From assembly GCF_001613145.1 (NCBI RefSeq), contig NZ_BDBU01000044.1, positions 1-64,000 on the forward strand: a stretch of 64,000 nt of DNA. The letters are read 5' to 3'. Numbering within the stretch: position 1 is the first letter of the stretch; each line of letters opens with the position of its first letter. The DNA is from Nocardia jejuensis NBRC 103114 (lineage in GTDB: Bacteria; Actinomycetota; Actinomycetes; Mycobacteriales; Mycobacteriaceae). Positions 32,301 through 41,027 of this stretch are shown here, one piece after another. A model generated the notes under the pieces. That model worked only from the letters and a program-made list of their open reading frames with translations. It searched no databases and was not told the origin of the DNA. A program made the position numbers and the translations under genes.

Positions 32301-33179
32301 TCAGCGGGCATCGGCTGACTCCTCGGGGGACTCGTCGGAATCGGGACTCTCGCCCCCCGGCTCCTCGGCGGGCGGTAGCTCGCCCGCGGCCGCGGTGCCC
32401 AGGTAGACCTCCTGCACCTTGGGATCGGCCTGCACCTGTTCGACCGTGCCCTCACTGAGCACCCGTCCGCCGGCCAGCACGGTGACCGAGCTGGCGAAGG
32501 CGCGCATGAAGTCCATATCGTGCTCGACCACGACCACCACGCGCTCACCACCGATGCGGCGCAACAGGTTTCCGGTCTCCTCGCGTTCCTCGGCGCTCAT
32601 ACCGGCGACGGGTTCGTCCAGCAGCAGCACCGAGGCGTTCTGCACCAGCAGCATGCCGATCTCCAGCCACTGCTTCTGGCCGTGCGCGAGCACTCCGGCC
32701 GGTTTGTCGCGCAGCGCGGTGAGGCCGATGGTCTCGAGCGCCTCCTCGATGGCGGGCAGCACCGACTTGCGCCGGCGCAGCAGGGTGAGCGCGGAGCGTC
32801 CGGCGCCCGCCGCGATATCGAGGTTCTGCAGCACCGTGAGCTGCTCGAAGACGCTGGCGGTCTGGAAGGTTCGGCCCACGCCGAGCCGTGCGATCTGATG
32901 CACCTTCTTGCCGATCAGCTCGGCGCCGGACTTCTGCGCGGAGCCGGTCGCCGGGGCGAGGCCGGTGATGGCGTCGATCAGCGTGGTCTTGCCCGCGCCG
33001 TTCGGTCCGATCAGGAATCGCAGATCTCCCTGCAGCACAGTGAGATCCACATCGGAGACCGCTTTGAAGCCGTCGAAACTGACCGACAGGCCCCGGATTT
33101 CGAGGTACTCGCTGTCCATTCCGGCATTGCCGCCCATCTTGGGCTGCGGCGTCGTGGGTTCCTGTACGGGAGCGGTCAT
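32301..33179 (-). CDS. urtD: Urea ABC transporter ATPase UrtD
   Basis: This 292-residue ATPase has Walker A GPNGAGKTT, a UrtD-type signature LAHGQKQWLEIGMLL, Walker B LLLDEPVAGMSAEE and H-loop VVEHDM. An acidic, Pro/Glu/Ser-rich tail of about 30 residues ends the protein. Its ATG at 33179 overlaps the urtC stop (ATGA), so the longer frame upstream is not coding. Confidence 0.93.
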   Translation of the reverse strand: MTAPVQEPTTPQPKMGGNAGMDSEYLEIRGLSVSFDGFKAVSDVDLTVLQGDLRFLIGPNGAGKTTLIDAITGLAPATGSAQKSGAELIGKKVHQIARLGVGRTFQTASVFEQLTVLQNLDIAAGAGRSALTLLRRRKSVLPAIEEALETIGLTALRDKPAGVLAHGQKQWLEIGMLLVQNASVLLLDEPVAGMSAEEREETGNLLRRIGGERVVVVVEHDMDFMRAFASSVTVLAGGRVLSEGTVEQVQADPKVQEVYLGTAAAGELPPAEEPGGESPDSDESPEESADAR

Positions 33180-34375
33180 CGCGCGTCCACCTTCTCTTCG
33201 TCCGCGGTCCTCGCGCCGGCGACCGGTCCGGACTCCTCGACCGGGGCGCCGGTGGACAGGGCCGAGGCGGTGATGGATTCGCCCGCCGTCGCCCCGCCGG
33301 CGCCGCGCGCGGTCCGGAACCTTTCGATGAATCCCTTTGCCATCGGCCCGAATCCGGCCAGCCCGGCGGGAATGAAGCCGACCACCACGATGAACAGCGC
33401 GCCCTGCAGGTACGTCCAGGCGGACGGGAAGTTCTCCGAGAACGAGGTCTGCGCCCACGCCACGCCGATCGCGCCGAGTACCGGGCCCAGCAGCGTCGTG
33501 CGCCCGCCGATCGCGACACCGATCAGGAACGCGATGGACGGCACCACGCCGATGTCGGCGGGGGAGATGATCCCGACGATCGGGGTGAACAGCGCGCCCG
33601 CGATGCCCGCGAACACCGCCGCCACCACATACGCGACGATCTTGATATTGGCCGGGTCGTAACCGAGGAAGCGCACGCGCTCCTCCTGATCGCGCACCGC
33701 CACGAGCAGTTCCCCGTACCGGCTGTGCATCAACTGCCGTGCGATGGCGACCACGACCAGCAGCGCGCCCGCGGCGATGAAGAACAGCATCCGCCGGTTC
33801 ACCGGATCGTCGAGCCGGAACCCGAAGAAGGTGCGGAAATCGCTGAGCCCGGTGAAGCCGCCGATGCTCTGCTGCCCGGTGAGCAGGATCGCCATGGCCG
33901 CGGCCAGCGCCTGACTCAGGATCGAGAAGTACGCGCCCTTGACCCGGCGCTTGAACACCCCGAAGCCGAGCACCGCCGCGATCAGCCCCGGCACCACCAG
34001 GATGCCGATGATCGCGACCGGCGCGGAGGCGAAAGGCTGCCAGTACGAGGGCAATTCGGAGATGCCGGAGATCGTCATGAACTCCGGGACGTCCTCGTGC
34101 GCCTTGGCGGCGTCGGCCATCTGCATGTGCATGGCCATGATGTACGCGCCGATGCCGAAGAACACGCCCTGCCCGAGGGTGAGCATGCCGCCGCGTCCCC
34201 AGGCCAGGCCGATGCCGACCGCGACGATGGCGAAGCAGAGGAATTTGGCGAGCAGGCTCAGCCGGAAATCGCTGAGCAGGGCGGGCGCGATGCCGAACAG
34301 CACGATGGCCGCCAGCCCGAAACCGCCGAGCGCCTTGAAAGTCGGATGTGCGCCGAAGCGCTGGATGGTGCTCAT
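33176..34375 (-). CDS. urtC: Urea ABC transporter permease UrtC
   Basis: This 399-residue membrane protein of the LivM type includes WGRGGMLTLGQGVFFGIGAY, GQQSIGGFTGLSDF, VAYVVAAVFAGIAGALFTPI and IGGRTTLLGPVLGAIGVAWA, segments diagnostic of UrtC. The start at 34375 overlaps the urtB stop by 4 nt. The C-terminal roughly 40 residues (ARGAGGATAGES onward) are a charged tail. Confidence 0.95.
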   Translation of the reverse strand: MSTIQRFGAHPTFKALGGFGLAAIVLFGIAPALLSDFRLSLLAKFLCFAIVAVGIGLAWGRGGMLTLGQGVFFGIGAYIMAMHMQMADAAKAHEDVPEFMTISGISELPSYWQPFASAPVAIIGILVVPGLIAAVLGFGVFKRRVKGAYFSILSQALAAAMAILLTGQQSIGGFTGLSDFRTFFGFRLDDPVNRRMLFFIAAGALLVVVAIARQLMHSRYGELLVAVRDQEERVRFLGYDPANIKIVAYVVAAVFAGIAGALFTPIVGIISPADIGVVPSIAFLIGVAIGGRTTLLGPVLGAIGVAWAQTSFSENFPSAWTYLQGALFIVVVGFIPAGLAGFGPMAKGFIERFRTARGAGGATAGESITASALSTGAPVEESGPVAGARTADEEKVDAR

Positions 34376-35256
34376 GCCAGGCTCCTCGTGCGGACGGTGA
34401 ACAGACCCTGTGGCCGCACCTGCAGGAAGATCACGATCACCACGAAGACGATCACCTTGGCGACCGACGCGGTGGTGGAGTATTCGACGAACGAGTTCAC
34501 GATGCCCATGCCGAACGCCGCGATGACGGTGCCCTTGATCTGCCCCAGGCCGCCGATCACGACCACCAGGAAGGCATCGACGAGATAGGACTGCCCGATG
34601 GTGGGGCTGGTGGAGCCGATCATGGTGAGGGCGACTCCGGCGACCGCGGCCAGGCCGGATCCGATGAAGAAGGTGCTGATATCGGTCACTCGTGACGAGA
34701 CGCCGGAGGTTTCGGCCAGGCTGCGGTTCTGCACGACGGCGCGGATGCGACGGCCCAGCGGGGTGGTCTTCATGGCGGTGGCCAGGGCGATCACCGCGGC
34801 GACGGCCAGCACCATGATGAAGATTCGGGTCTTGGGGACGACGGTCCCGGCAATGGAGATGCCGCCGGTCAGCCATTCGGGGATCAGCACGTTCTTGGCG
34901 GGTGCGCCGAAGATGTTGCGTGCGGCCTGCTGTAGCACCAGCCCGACGCCGAAGGTGACCAGCAGGGTGTCCATCGGCCGGTCGTACATCCAGCGGATGA
35001 GACCCATCTCCAGGGCCGCGCCGAGCAGGCCGCCGACCAGGAAGCCGACGAACAGGGAGACGATCAGCGCGACGCCGGTCGACGAAATAGTTTGCTGCAC
35101 AACGTAGGTCGTGTAGCAACCGGCCATGATGAACTCACCGTGCGCCATATTGATCACGCCCATCTGACCGAAGGTCAGGGACAGACCCAGCGCGGCGAGC
35201 AGCAGGATCGAGCCGAGGCTCAGACCCGTGAACAGCTGTCCGACAGCGACTTCCAT
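34372..35256 (-). CDS. urtB: Urea ABC transporter permease UrtB
   Basis: This 294-residue LivH-type permease contains LLLAALGLSLTFGQMGVINM, AHGEFIMAG, MKTTPLGRRIRAVVQNRSLA and DAFLVVVIGGLGQIKGTVIA, all typical of UrtB. The ATG at 35256 has AGAGGT about 8 nt upstream. It is separated from urtA by 141 bp that hold a large hairpin. Confidence 0.95.
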   Translation of the reverse strand: MEVAVGQLFTGLSLGSILLLAALGLSLTFGQMGVINMAHGEFIMAGCYTTYVVQQTISSTGVALIVSLFVGFLVGGLLGAALEMGLIRWMYDRPMDTLLVTFGVGLVLQQAARNIFGAPAKNVLIPEWLTGGISIAGTVVPKTRIFIMVLAVAAVIALATAMKTTPLGRRIRAVVQNRSLAETSGVSSRVTDISTFFIGSGLAAVAGVALTMIGSTSPTIGQSYLVDAFLVVVIGGLGQIKGTVIAAFGMGIVNSFVEYSTTASVAKVIVFVVIVIFLQVRPQGLFTVRTRSLA

Positions 35257-35328
35257 TGTGAATACCTCTGTGATTCGTTCGCGTCGCAGTTGGCGGTGCG
35301 ACGCGGAGCGGTCGGTGGCCTGCCGCAC

Positions 35329-35374
35329 GGCCGGTGCGGAAATCCGTTCGGGGAAACGGGAATCCGCACCGGCC
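35329..35374 (-). promoter_or_regulatory. Intercistronic hairpin between urtA and urtB
   Basis: A perfect 12-bp stem (GGCCGGTGCGGA with its complement) encloses a second CCGTT/AACGG stem, forming one long stem-loop 23 nt after the urtA stop. Such structures after binding-protein genes commonly stabilise the upstream mRNA or partly terminate transcription, giving excess binding protein. This role is inferred. Confidence 0.6.
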
Positions 35375-35397
35375 GCCCCTCATCGGCGGCTACCGAT

Positions 35398-36672
35398 TTA
35401 CTTCAGGCCCTCGGCCCACGGGTAGGACTTCAGGTACGGGTCCGGCTTGACCGGCTGGCCCGAATCCCACACGGTGTAGATCAGGCCGTCGGGGCGGATC
35501 TCGCCGATCCGAGCGGTCTTGGTGATGTGGTGGTTGGAGCCGTCGATGGTGACGGTGCCCTCCGGGGCGGCATAGCTCACGCCGTCGGCAGCGGCCTGAA
35601 TGTCGGCCACGCCGAAGGACTTCGCCTTCTCGACGGTCGCCTTCCACAGGAAGACCGAGGTGTACGCGGCTTCCATCGGATCGGAGGTGGGCTTGGTGGC
35701 GCCGTAGGCGGCCTTGTACGCGTCGACGAACGCCTTGTTGGCCGGGGAATCGACGGTCTGGTAGTAGTTCCAGGCGGTCAGCTGCCCGGCGAGGTTCTGG
35801 ATGCCGACACCGGCGACCTCCTCCTCGGCGATGGACACCGAGACCACCGGCATGTCCTTGGCGTTCAACCCGGCATTGGCGTACTCGCGGAAGAACGCGA
35901 CGTTGGAGTCGCCGTTCAGGGTGTTGAAGACCGCGCCCGCCTTGGCATTACGGACCTTGTTGACGATTGTGGAGAAATCGGTGGAGCCGAGCGGGGCGTA
36001 GTCCTCGCCCTTGATCTCGATGCCGTTGGCCTTGGCGTAGGCCTTGATCTCACGGTTGGCGGTCTGCGGGAAGACATAGTCCGAGCCGACCAGGTAGAGG
36101 GACGTGATGCCCTTCTGCTTGAGGTAGTCCAGCGCGGGGATGATCTGCTGGTTCGTGGTCGCGCCGGTGTAGAAGATGTTCTTGGAGTCTTCCAGGCCCT
36201 CGTACTGCACGGGGTAGTACAGCAGCGAGTTCAGGTTCTCGAACTTGGGCTTCATGGCCTTGCGGCTGGAGGAGGTCCAGCCACCGAACACCGCGGCGAC
36301 GCAATCGGAACTGACCAGCTTCTCGGCCTTCTCCGCGAAGGTCTTCGGGTCCGAGGCGCCGTCCTCCAGGACGACCTCGATCTTCTTGCCCAGCACGCCG
36401 CCGGCCGCGTTGATCTGATCCACCGCCAGCTTGGTGGCGTTGGCGACCGTGACCTCACTGATGGCCATGGTGCCGGTCAGCGAGTGCAGCGAGCCGATCT
36501 TGATGGTGTCCTTCGAGGTGTCGACGCAGGACTTGGCGTTCGAACCCGACGCGGTGTCGCTGTCACGCGACCCACAGCCGGCGACCAGCACGGCGGACAG
36601 CGCCAGCGCGGTCGGAATGGTGATCGCCTTCATCAGACGCCGGTTCTTGTCCCGGCGGAGGGAATCTTGCAT
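35398..36672 (-). CDS. urtA: Urea ABC transporter substrate-binding lipoprotein UrtA
   Basis: This 424-residue lipoprotein has lipobox LVAGC and a UrtA/AmiC-type binding fold: IGSLHSLTGTMAISEVTVAN, FGGWTSSSRKAMKPKFENLN, LLYYPVQYEGLEDSKNIFYT and VMYPV-type ends. It captures urea (or short amides) outside the membrane for UrtBCDE. The ATG at 36672 follows GAGAAGGG. It is the first gene of the operon. Confidence 0.95.
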   Translation of the reverse strand: MQDSLRRDKNRRLMKAITIPTALALSAVLVAGCGSRDSDTASGSNAKSCVDTSKDTIKIGSLHSLTGTMAISEVTVANATKLAVDQINAAGGVLGKKIEVVLEDGASDPKTFAEKAEKLVSSDCVAAVFGGWTSSSRKAMKPKFENLNSLLYYPVQYEGLEDSKNIFYTGATTNQQIIPALDYLKQKGITSLYLVGSDYVFPQTANREIKAYAKANGIEIKGEDYAPLGSTDFSTIVNKVRNAKAGAVFNTLNGDSNVAFFREYANAGLNAKDMPVVSVSIAEEEVAGVGIQNLAGQLTAWNYYQTVDSPANKAFVDAYKAAYGATKPTSDPMEAAYTSVFLWKATVEKAKSFGVADIQAAADGVSYAAPEGTVTIDGSNHHITKTARIGEIRPDGLIYTVWDSGQPVKPDPYLKSYPWAEGLK

Positions 36673-36989
36673 GTGGGCGGACCCTTCTCACATCACGATG
36701 TTCGGCGGCAACCTCTGCGCAGGGTGCACAGTGCCGCCGTAAGCGAATACCGCCGCGTATACAACGTCTGTATTCGTGGGCAGAACGGTAAACGGGAAGT
36801 GTTGCGCCGGAATGACTCTCGGTGAAGCCCTGATTGCCTATGTTTCGGCAGCATGAATTTCCGCTCACAGCAGGCTGATTCGCTCCAGAGGTGTCGGCTA
36901 TAACCGCTGATCGGAATGCGATTCACGGCCGAACGGGCCGTGATGTGAGCCGATCTCACCGGTTTCGCGCCGGTGAGATCGGCCAACCC
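36673..36989. other. urtA promoter region and ramB 3' end
   Basis: This 317-bp gap between two minus-strand genes contains the ramB terminator hairpin (36949-36983) and presumably the urt promoter. I looked for nitrogen-control boxes (GlnR, AmtR style) and saw none good enough to report. Confidence 0.5.
36949..36983 (-). terminator. Perfect 14-bp hairpin after ramB
   Basis: GCCGATCTCACCGG and its exact complement flank a 7-nt loop, 7 nt beyond the ramB stop. There is no T-tract. Likely terminator separating ramB from the urt operon. Confidence 0.7.
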
Positions 36990-38399
36990 TCACTGAATGA
37001 CGTAGGGGGAGATGGAGCTTCGGTGCTCGCTGATGTCCAGGGATTTGCCGAGGGGCGGGAAGGCGCGCTGGGGGCAGTTGGAGCGTTCGCAGACTCGGCA
37101 GCCGGCGCCGATGGGCGTGGGCTTGGGGTCGTTCAGGTCCAGGCCGTCGGCGTAGACGACGCGACCGGCGTGGCGCAGTTCGCAGCCGAGGCCGATCGCG
37201 AAGATCTTGGAGGGTTCGCCGTAGCGGGTGGCGCGGCGCTCGACGGTGCGCGCCACCCAGAGGTACTTGCGGCCGTCGGGCATCTGGGCGATCTGGGTCA
37301 TGATCTTCGCGGGGTAGGCGAAGGTCTCGTAGACGTTCCACAGCGGGCAGGTGCCGCCGCTGGAGGAGAAGTGGAAACCCGTGGCGGACTGGCGTTTCGA
37401 CATATTGCCCGCGCGGTCCACGCGAACGAAGGAGAAGGGGACGCCGCGCAGGTTCGGGCGCTGCAGCGTCGAGAGCCGATGGCAGATCGTCTCGTAGCTC
37501 TGGGTGAAGAAGGCCGAGAGTCGCTCGATGTCGTAGCGGAAGTCCTCGGCCATCTCGTGAAAGTGCGTGTAGGGCAACACGGTTGCCGCCGCGAAGTAGT
37601 TGGCCAGACCGAGTTTGGCCAGGGTGCGGGACTCCAGGCTGGAGAAGCTGCCCTCGCCGACCAGCTTCTCGATCAGATCGCCGCACTCCAGGTAGGCCAG
37701 TTCGGCGGCGAGCTTGAACACCCGCTGTCCGCCGGACAGGTGCGGCGCGATCTCGAGGCGCCGGGTCTCCGCGTCGTACCGGTGCAGCAGGCCGTCGCCG
37801 AGGTCGATGCGCTCGACGATCTGCACGCCGTGGGCGGAGGTCAGACGCCGCGCGATCTCACGTTTCAGGTCGCCGCCGTGGAATCGCATGCGATTAGCGA
37901 GTTCCTCTGCGGCGGTATCCAATTCGTGAATATAGTTCTGCCGCTGATAGAAGTAGTCGCGAACTTCCTCGTGCGGTTTGGAAATGGCCCCGGATCCGCT
38001 GCCGTCGGAGAATCGGTCTTCGGTGGCCGCGGCCAACTGCGCGGTGGTATTGCGATAGCGACGATGCATGTTCACCATGGCGCGCGCCAAACCCGGGTGC
38101 GCGGAAACCATTTCGGCGATTTCCTGGGCATCGGCCTCGATGGCGAGTTCCTGGTCCATCACGACCTCTTGCAGTTCGGCGATGAGCCGGGTGTCGTCCT
38201 GGGAGGAGAAGAACCCGGCATCGACGCCGAACACCTCGCTGATCCGCAACAACACCGGTACGGTGAGCGGGCGCACGTCGTGTTCGATCTGATTGAGATA
38301 GCTGGCCGAAATCTCCAGCTTCTTGGCGAGGGAGACCTGACTCAGCCCGCGCTCGGTTCGCAACTGACGTAGCCGCGCCCCGACAAAGGTCTTGGCCAT
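36990..38399 (-). CDS. ramB: RamB-type acyl/acetate-metabolism regulator
   Basis: This 469-residue protein has an XRE helix-turn-helix (RLRQLRTERGLSQVSLAKKL, EISASYLNQIEHDVRPLTVP) and the short-chain-fatty-acid regulator (ScfR) body, with TLQRPNLRGVPFSFVRVDRA and FHFSSSGGTCPLWNVYETFA. It ends with a Cys cluster, AGCRVCERSNCPQRAFPP. Length and architecture match RamB of mycobacteria and corynebacteria, which controls glyoxylate-cycle and acetate-activation genes and itself. The ATG at 38399 starts the conserved MAKTFVGARLRQLR; the long frame upstream runs antisense to ligB and is rejected. Confidence 0.93.
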   Translation of the reverse strand: MAKTFVGARLRQLRTERGLSQVSLAKKLEISASYLNQIEHDVRPLTVPVLLRISEVFGVDAGFFSSQDDTRLIAELQEVVMDQELAIEADAQEIAEMVSAHPGLARAMVNMHRRYRNTTAQLAAATEDRFSDGSGSGAISKPHEEVRDYFYQRQNYIHELDTAAEELANRMRFHGGDLKREIARRLTSAHGVQIVERIDLGDGLLHRYDAETRRLEIAPHLSGGQRVFKLAAELAYLECGDLIEKLVGEGSFSSLESRTLAKLGLANYFAAATVLPYTHFHEMAEDFRYDIERLSAFFTQSYETICHRLSTLQRPNLRGVPFSFVRVDRAGNMSKRQSATGFHFSSSGGTCPLWNVYETFAYPAKIMTQIAQMPDGRKYLWVARTVERRATRYGEPSKIFAIGLGCELRHAGRVVYADGLDLNDPKPTPIGAGCRVCERSNCPQRAFPPLGKSLDISEHRSSISPYVIQ

Positions 38400-38423
38400 G
38401 TGACCGAGTTTATGGGGGTATTC

Positions 38424-38456
38424 ACACCGTTGCCAATGGCTGATTAACAACGGTGT
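38424..38456. promoter_or_regulatory. Palindrome in the ramB-ligB divergent promoter
   Basis: ACACCGTTG and CAACGGTGT form perfect 9-bp arms 15 bp apart, 25-57 nt upstream of the ramB start. An autoregulatory RamB site is possible, but it does not plainly contain the TTTGCAAA core described for corynebacterial RamB. Confidence 0.45.
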
Positions 38457-38498
38457 TGAGCGTTCGGTCACAACGCCCCGCGCGTCGGGCGGGCTCGA

Positions 38499-40142
38499 GT
38501 GTCGGATACCGGGGTTACGGTCGATCCCGTGCACTTGTCGGATGTGGTCGAAGCGTCTGGGGCCGTGCGTGCGACGACCTCGCGCAAAAAGAAGATATCG
38601 GCGATCGCCGATCTGCTGGGCCGTGCCGAGCCGGAGGAATTGGCCCAGGTCGTGGCCTGGGTGTCGGGTGAACTGCCGCAGGGCCGGATCGGGACCGGGT
38701 GGCGGACCCTCACGGCTGTGCAGGTCCCCCCGGCGTCCGAACCCACGCTGTCGGTCGGGGCCGTGGACGGCGCGTTCACCGAACTGGCCGGGGTCGCGGG
38801 CAGCGGATCGACGGCGCGGCGCAAGGAACTGCTCGGCTCGCTGTTCGCCGCCGCCACCGCGGCCGAACACGAGTTCCTGATCCGGCTCCTGGGCGGGGAG
38901 ATGCGCCAGGGCGCGCTCACCGCGATCGTCGCGGAGGCCGTGGCGGTCGCCTTCGACGTGCCGATCGACCTCGTGCGCCGCGCCCACATGCTGTCCGGGC
39001 GGCTCCCGGTGAGCGCGCTGGCGGCCCGCGAGGGCGGTGCGGAGGCGCTGGCGAGATTCCGGCTCGAGGTCGGACGGCCGATCCAGCCCATGCTCGCCTC
39101 GCCCGGCACGGCGCTGGACGAGGCCATGGCCGAGTTCGGCGGACAGGTGAGCGTCGAGCACAAGATGGACGGCGCGCGCATCCAGGTGCACCGCGACGGC
39201 GACGAGGTCCACATCTTCACCCGCACCCTGCGCGAGATCACCTCGAGCGTGCCGGAATTGGTGGATCTGGTGCGCGCGATGGACTGCACGAGCGTGGTGC
39301 TGGACGGAGAGACGCTGGCGCTCGACGACTCCGGGCGACCCCGGCCGTTCCAGGAGACCATGAGCCGATTCGGCGCGGCCTCCGCGCAGGAACTGCTGCT
39401 GCACCCGTACTTCTTCGACTGCCTGCACCTGAACGGCGACGACCTGCTCGACGTCCCGCTGCGCGAACGTCGCGAGGCGCTCACGAAAGTCGCGGGCGGA
39501 CTTGCCATTCCGGCGTTGCTCGCCCCCGATGCCGAGGCGGCCGCCGAATACTTCGACGGTGCGCTGGCTTCCGGGCACGAGGGCATCATGATCAAGGCCC
39601 TGGACGCGCCCTACGCCGCGGGCCGGCGTGGCCGCGCTTGGCAGAAGATCAAACCGACCCACACCCTGGACCTGGTCGTGCTCGGCGCGGAGTGGGGTTA
39701 CGGGCGGCGCACCGGGTACCTGTCCAATCTGCACCTGGGCGCGCGGGACCCGGACGGCGGCGATCCGATCATGGTGGGCAAGACCTTCAAGGGCCTGACC
39801 GACGCGCTGCTGCAGTGGCAGACCGCGGAATTCCCGCGCCACGAGCGACAACGCGACGAGCACACCGTCTACCTCCGGCCCCAGCTGGTGGTGGAGATCG
39901 CCATCGACGGCGTGCAGGTCAGCCCGCGTTATCCCGGCGGGGTGGCATTGCGCTTCGCCCGGGTGGTCCGCTACCGCCCCGACAAGGAACCCGCCCAGGC
40001 CGACACCATCGACGCCATTCGCGACCTGTTGCCCGCCGGTGCGGCCGCCGACGCGGCTGTCGTGTCCGACGATGCGAGTCGGGGCGGTGTGCTCGGTGAC
40101 GGCGGTGTGCTCGGTGACGGAGGGGGACCGGCGGAGCGATAG
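38499..40142 (+). CDS. ligB: ATP-dependent DNA ligase LigB
   Basis: This 547-residue ligase matches mycobacterial LigB along its length. Helical N-terminal DNA-binding domain: RIGTGWRTLTAV, LLGGEMRQGAL. Nucleotidyl-transfer motif I is EHKMDGARIQVHR (adenylated Lys about 222). Later blocks are VLDGETLALD, HEGIMIKALDAPYAAGRRG, WQKIKPTHTLDLVVLGAEWG and the OB domain GKTFKGLTDALL. It seals nicks with ATP; in mycobacteria it is a non-essential accessory ligase. The start is GTG at 38499, though GTG at 38529 matches the family N-terminus better. The tail carries a perfect VLGDGG duplication from an 18-bp tandem repeat. Confidence 0.95.
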   Translation: MSDTGVTVDPVHLSDVVEASGAVRATTSRKKKISAIADLLGRAEPEELAQVVAWVSGELPQGRIGTGWRTLTAVQVPPASEPTLSVGAVDGAFTELAGVAGSGSTARRKELLGSLFAAATAAEHEFLIRLLGGEMRQGALTAIVAEAVAVAFDVPIDLVRRAHMLSGRLPVSALAAREGGAEALARFRLEVGRPIQPMLASPGTALDEAMAEFGGQVSVEHKMDGARIQVHRDGDEVHIFTRTLREITSSVPELVDLVRAMDCTSVVLDGETLALDDSGRPRPFQETMSRFGAASAQELLLHPYFFDCLHLNGDDLLDVPLRERREALTKVAGGLAIPALLAPDAEAAAEYFDGALASGHEGIMIKALDAPYAAGRRGRAWQKIKPTHTLDLVVLGAEWGYGRRTGYLSNLHLGARDPDGGDPIMVGKTFKGLTDALLQWQTAEFPRHERQRDEHTVYLRPQLVVEIAIDGVQVSPRYPGGVALRFARVVRYRPDKEPAQADTIDAIRDLLPAGAAADAAVVSDDASRGGVLGDGGVLGDGGGPAER

Positions 40143-40522
40143 CGGGCTGGATCGCCCGAGCGCCGCGTCGATCGGGTCCGCCGAAACCTGGGCGGCACGC
40201 TCGGCTCGGGCGGTCTGTTACGGAAAACCGGCCGCTCACAGCCAACTCACAGCGGAGTCGAGGTGGGCTCCGAGGTTCGGGGGCGAAGATTCAGGAGTCG
40301 CAAGTTCGGGCCGGGCGGTTGTCAGGTGACGAACGCGGGGTACTGCCACCGCACTCCCACGCGGATTCCCCTCGTTCGTGCCGTCCGACCCCTTTCGACG
40401 GTGGATTGCGCATGGTCCACCTGCTGCTGTCGGCGGCGTCCCGCCCCCTCGCCGGGCGCCGCCGACATCAACTCGGTAATCGATGCGGATCGCTGATCCG
40501 GGGACTCACCGCCGCGTGGAAC
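40143..40522. other. Intergenic region
   Basis: These 380 bp lie between convergent ligB and the DUF4254-like gene. The only structure seen is a 7-bp GGCGGCG/CGCCGCC hairpin with an 18-nt loop (40432-40463), which could end the minus-strand gene. No small ORF with a ribosome-binding site was found. Confidence 0.4.
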
Positions 40523-40969
40523 TCAATGCTCGCGGCTGCCGGTCAGATTGGGTAGCCGCCGACGCCCGGCTGCCAGATCCCCGGCCAGATGCTCGTAGGC
40601 GACAGCCAATTCGGTGAGCCGCTGCGCGGCCTCCTGCATCGCCGCATCGGGCGACATGGACAGGGTGAGATAGGCCAGCGCCGAGAACTGAGCCAGTCGA
40701 TCCACCACCGTGCCTACGGTTTCGGTGTGCAGGTGGGCGTCGGTCGCGGCCTTCGGAAGCTCGGCCGCCACCCAGCGATCGATGTCGAGCACCAGTCGCA
40801 CCCGGTCGAAATCGATGGGCCCGGTCTCGCTCGCCGACGCGTTCAATCTCTGTTCGTGCAGGTCCGCCAGTAAGCCCGCGCAGCGCAGCAGCGGATGGTC
40901 GACGGAAGGAAGGCCGCGGCAGGCCTGCAGCAGCAGGTCTTTCGTAGGGAGCGGGTGCACGGCGGCCAT
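40523..40969 (-). CDS. DUF4254-like protein
   Basis: This 148-residue helical protein runs LPTKDLLLQACRGLPSVDHP, LLRCAGLLADLHEQRLN, FDRVRLVLDIDRWVAAELP, then AHLHTETVGTVVDRLAQF. The pattern (LP-KD-LL-ACR, HP-LR, ELA-LHE, DIDRWV, HTET-G-VVDRLA) is that of DUF4254 proteins, which are frequent in Nocardia. Function unknown. Start ATG 40969, with GAGG 4 nt upstream; an ATG at 41017 would add 16 residues. The lipase gene ends just upstream in the same orientation, so cotranscription is possible. Confidence 0.75.
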   Translation of the reverse strand: MAAVHPLPTKDLLLQACRGLPSVDHPLLRCAGLLADLHEQRLNASASETGPIDFDRVRLVLDIDRWVAAELPKAATDAHLHTETVGTVVDRLAQFSALAYLTLSMSPDAAMQEAAQRLTELAVAYEHLAGDLAAGRRRLPNLTGSREH

Positions 40970-41027
40970 CCTGCCTCGCGAATATCTCCGAATGGCAACG
41001 AAATTCGCATTTCGCACGCTGTTGCGG

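Noticed and set aside
36673..36900. GlnR or AmtR box upstream of urtA
   Set aside because: Only weak partial matches; not enough to report a site.
38400..39863. N-terminal extension of the ramB frame to 957 residues
   Set aside because: The extension is antisense to ligB; RamB starts at MAKTFVGARLRQLR by family comparison.
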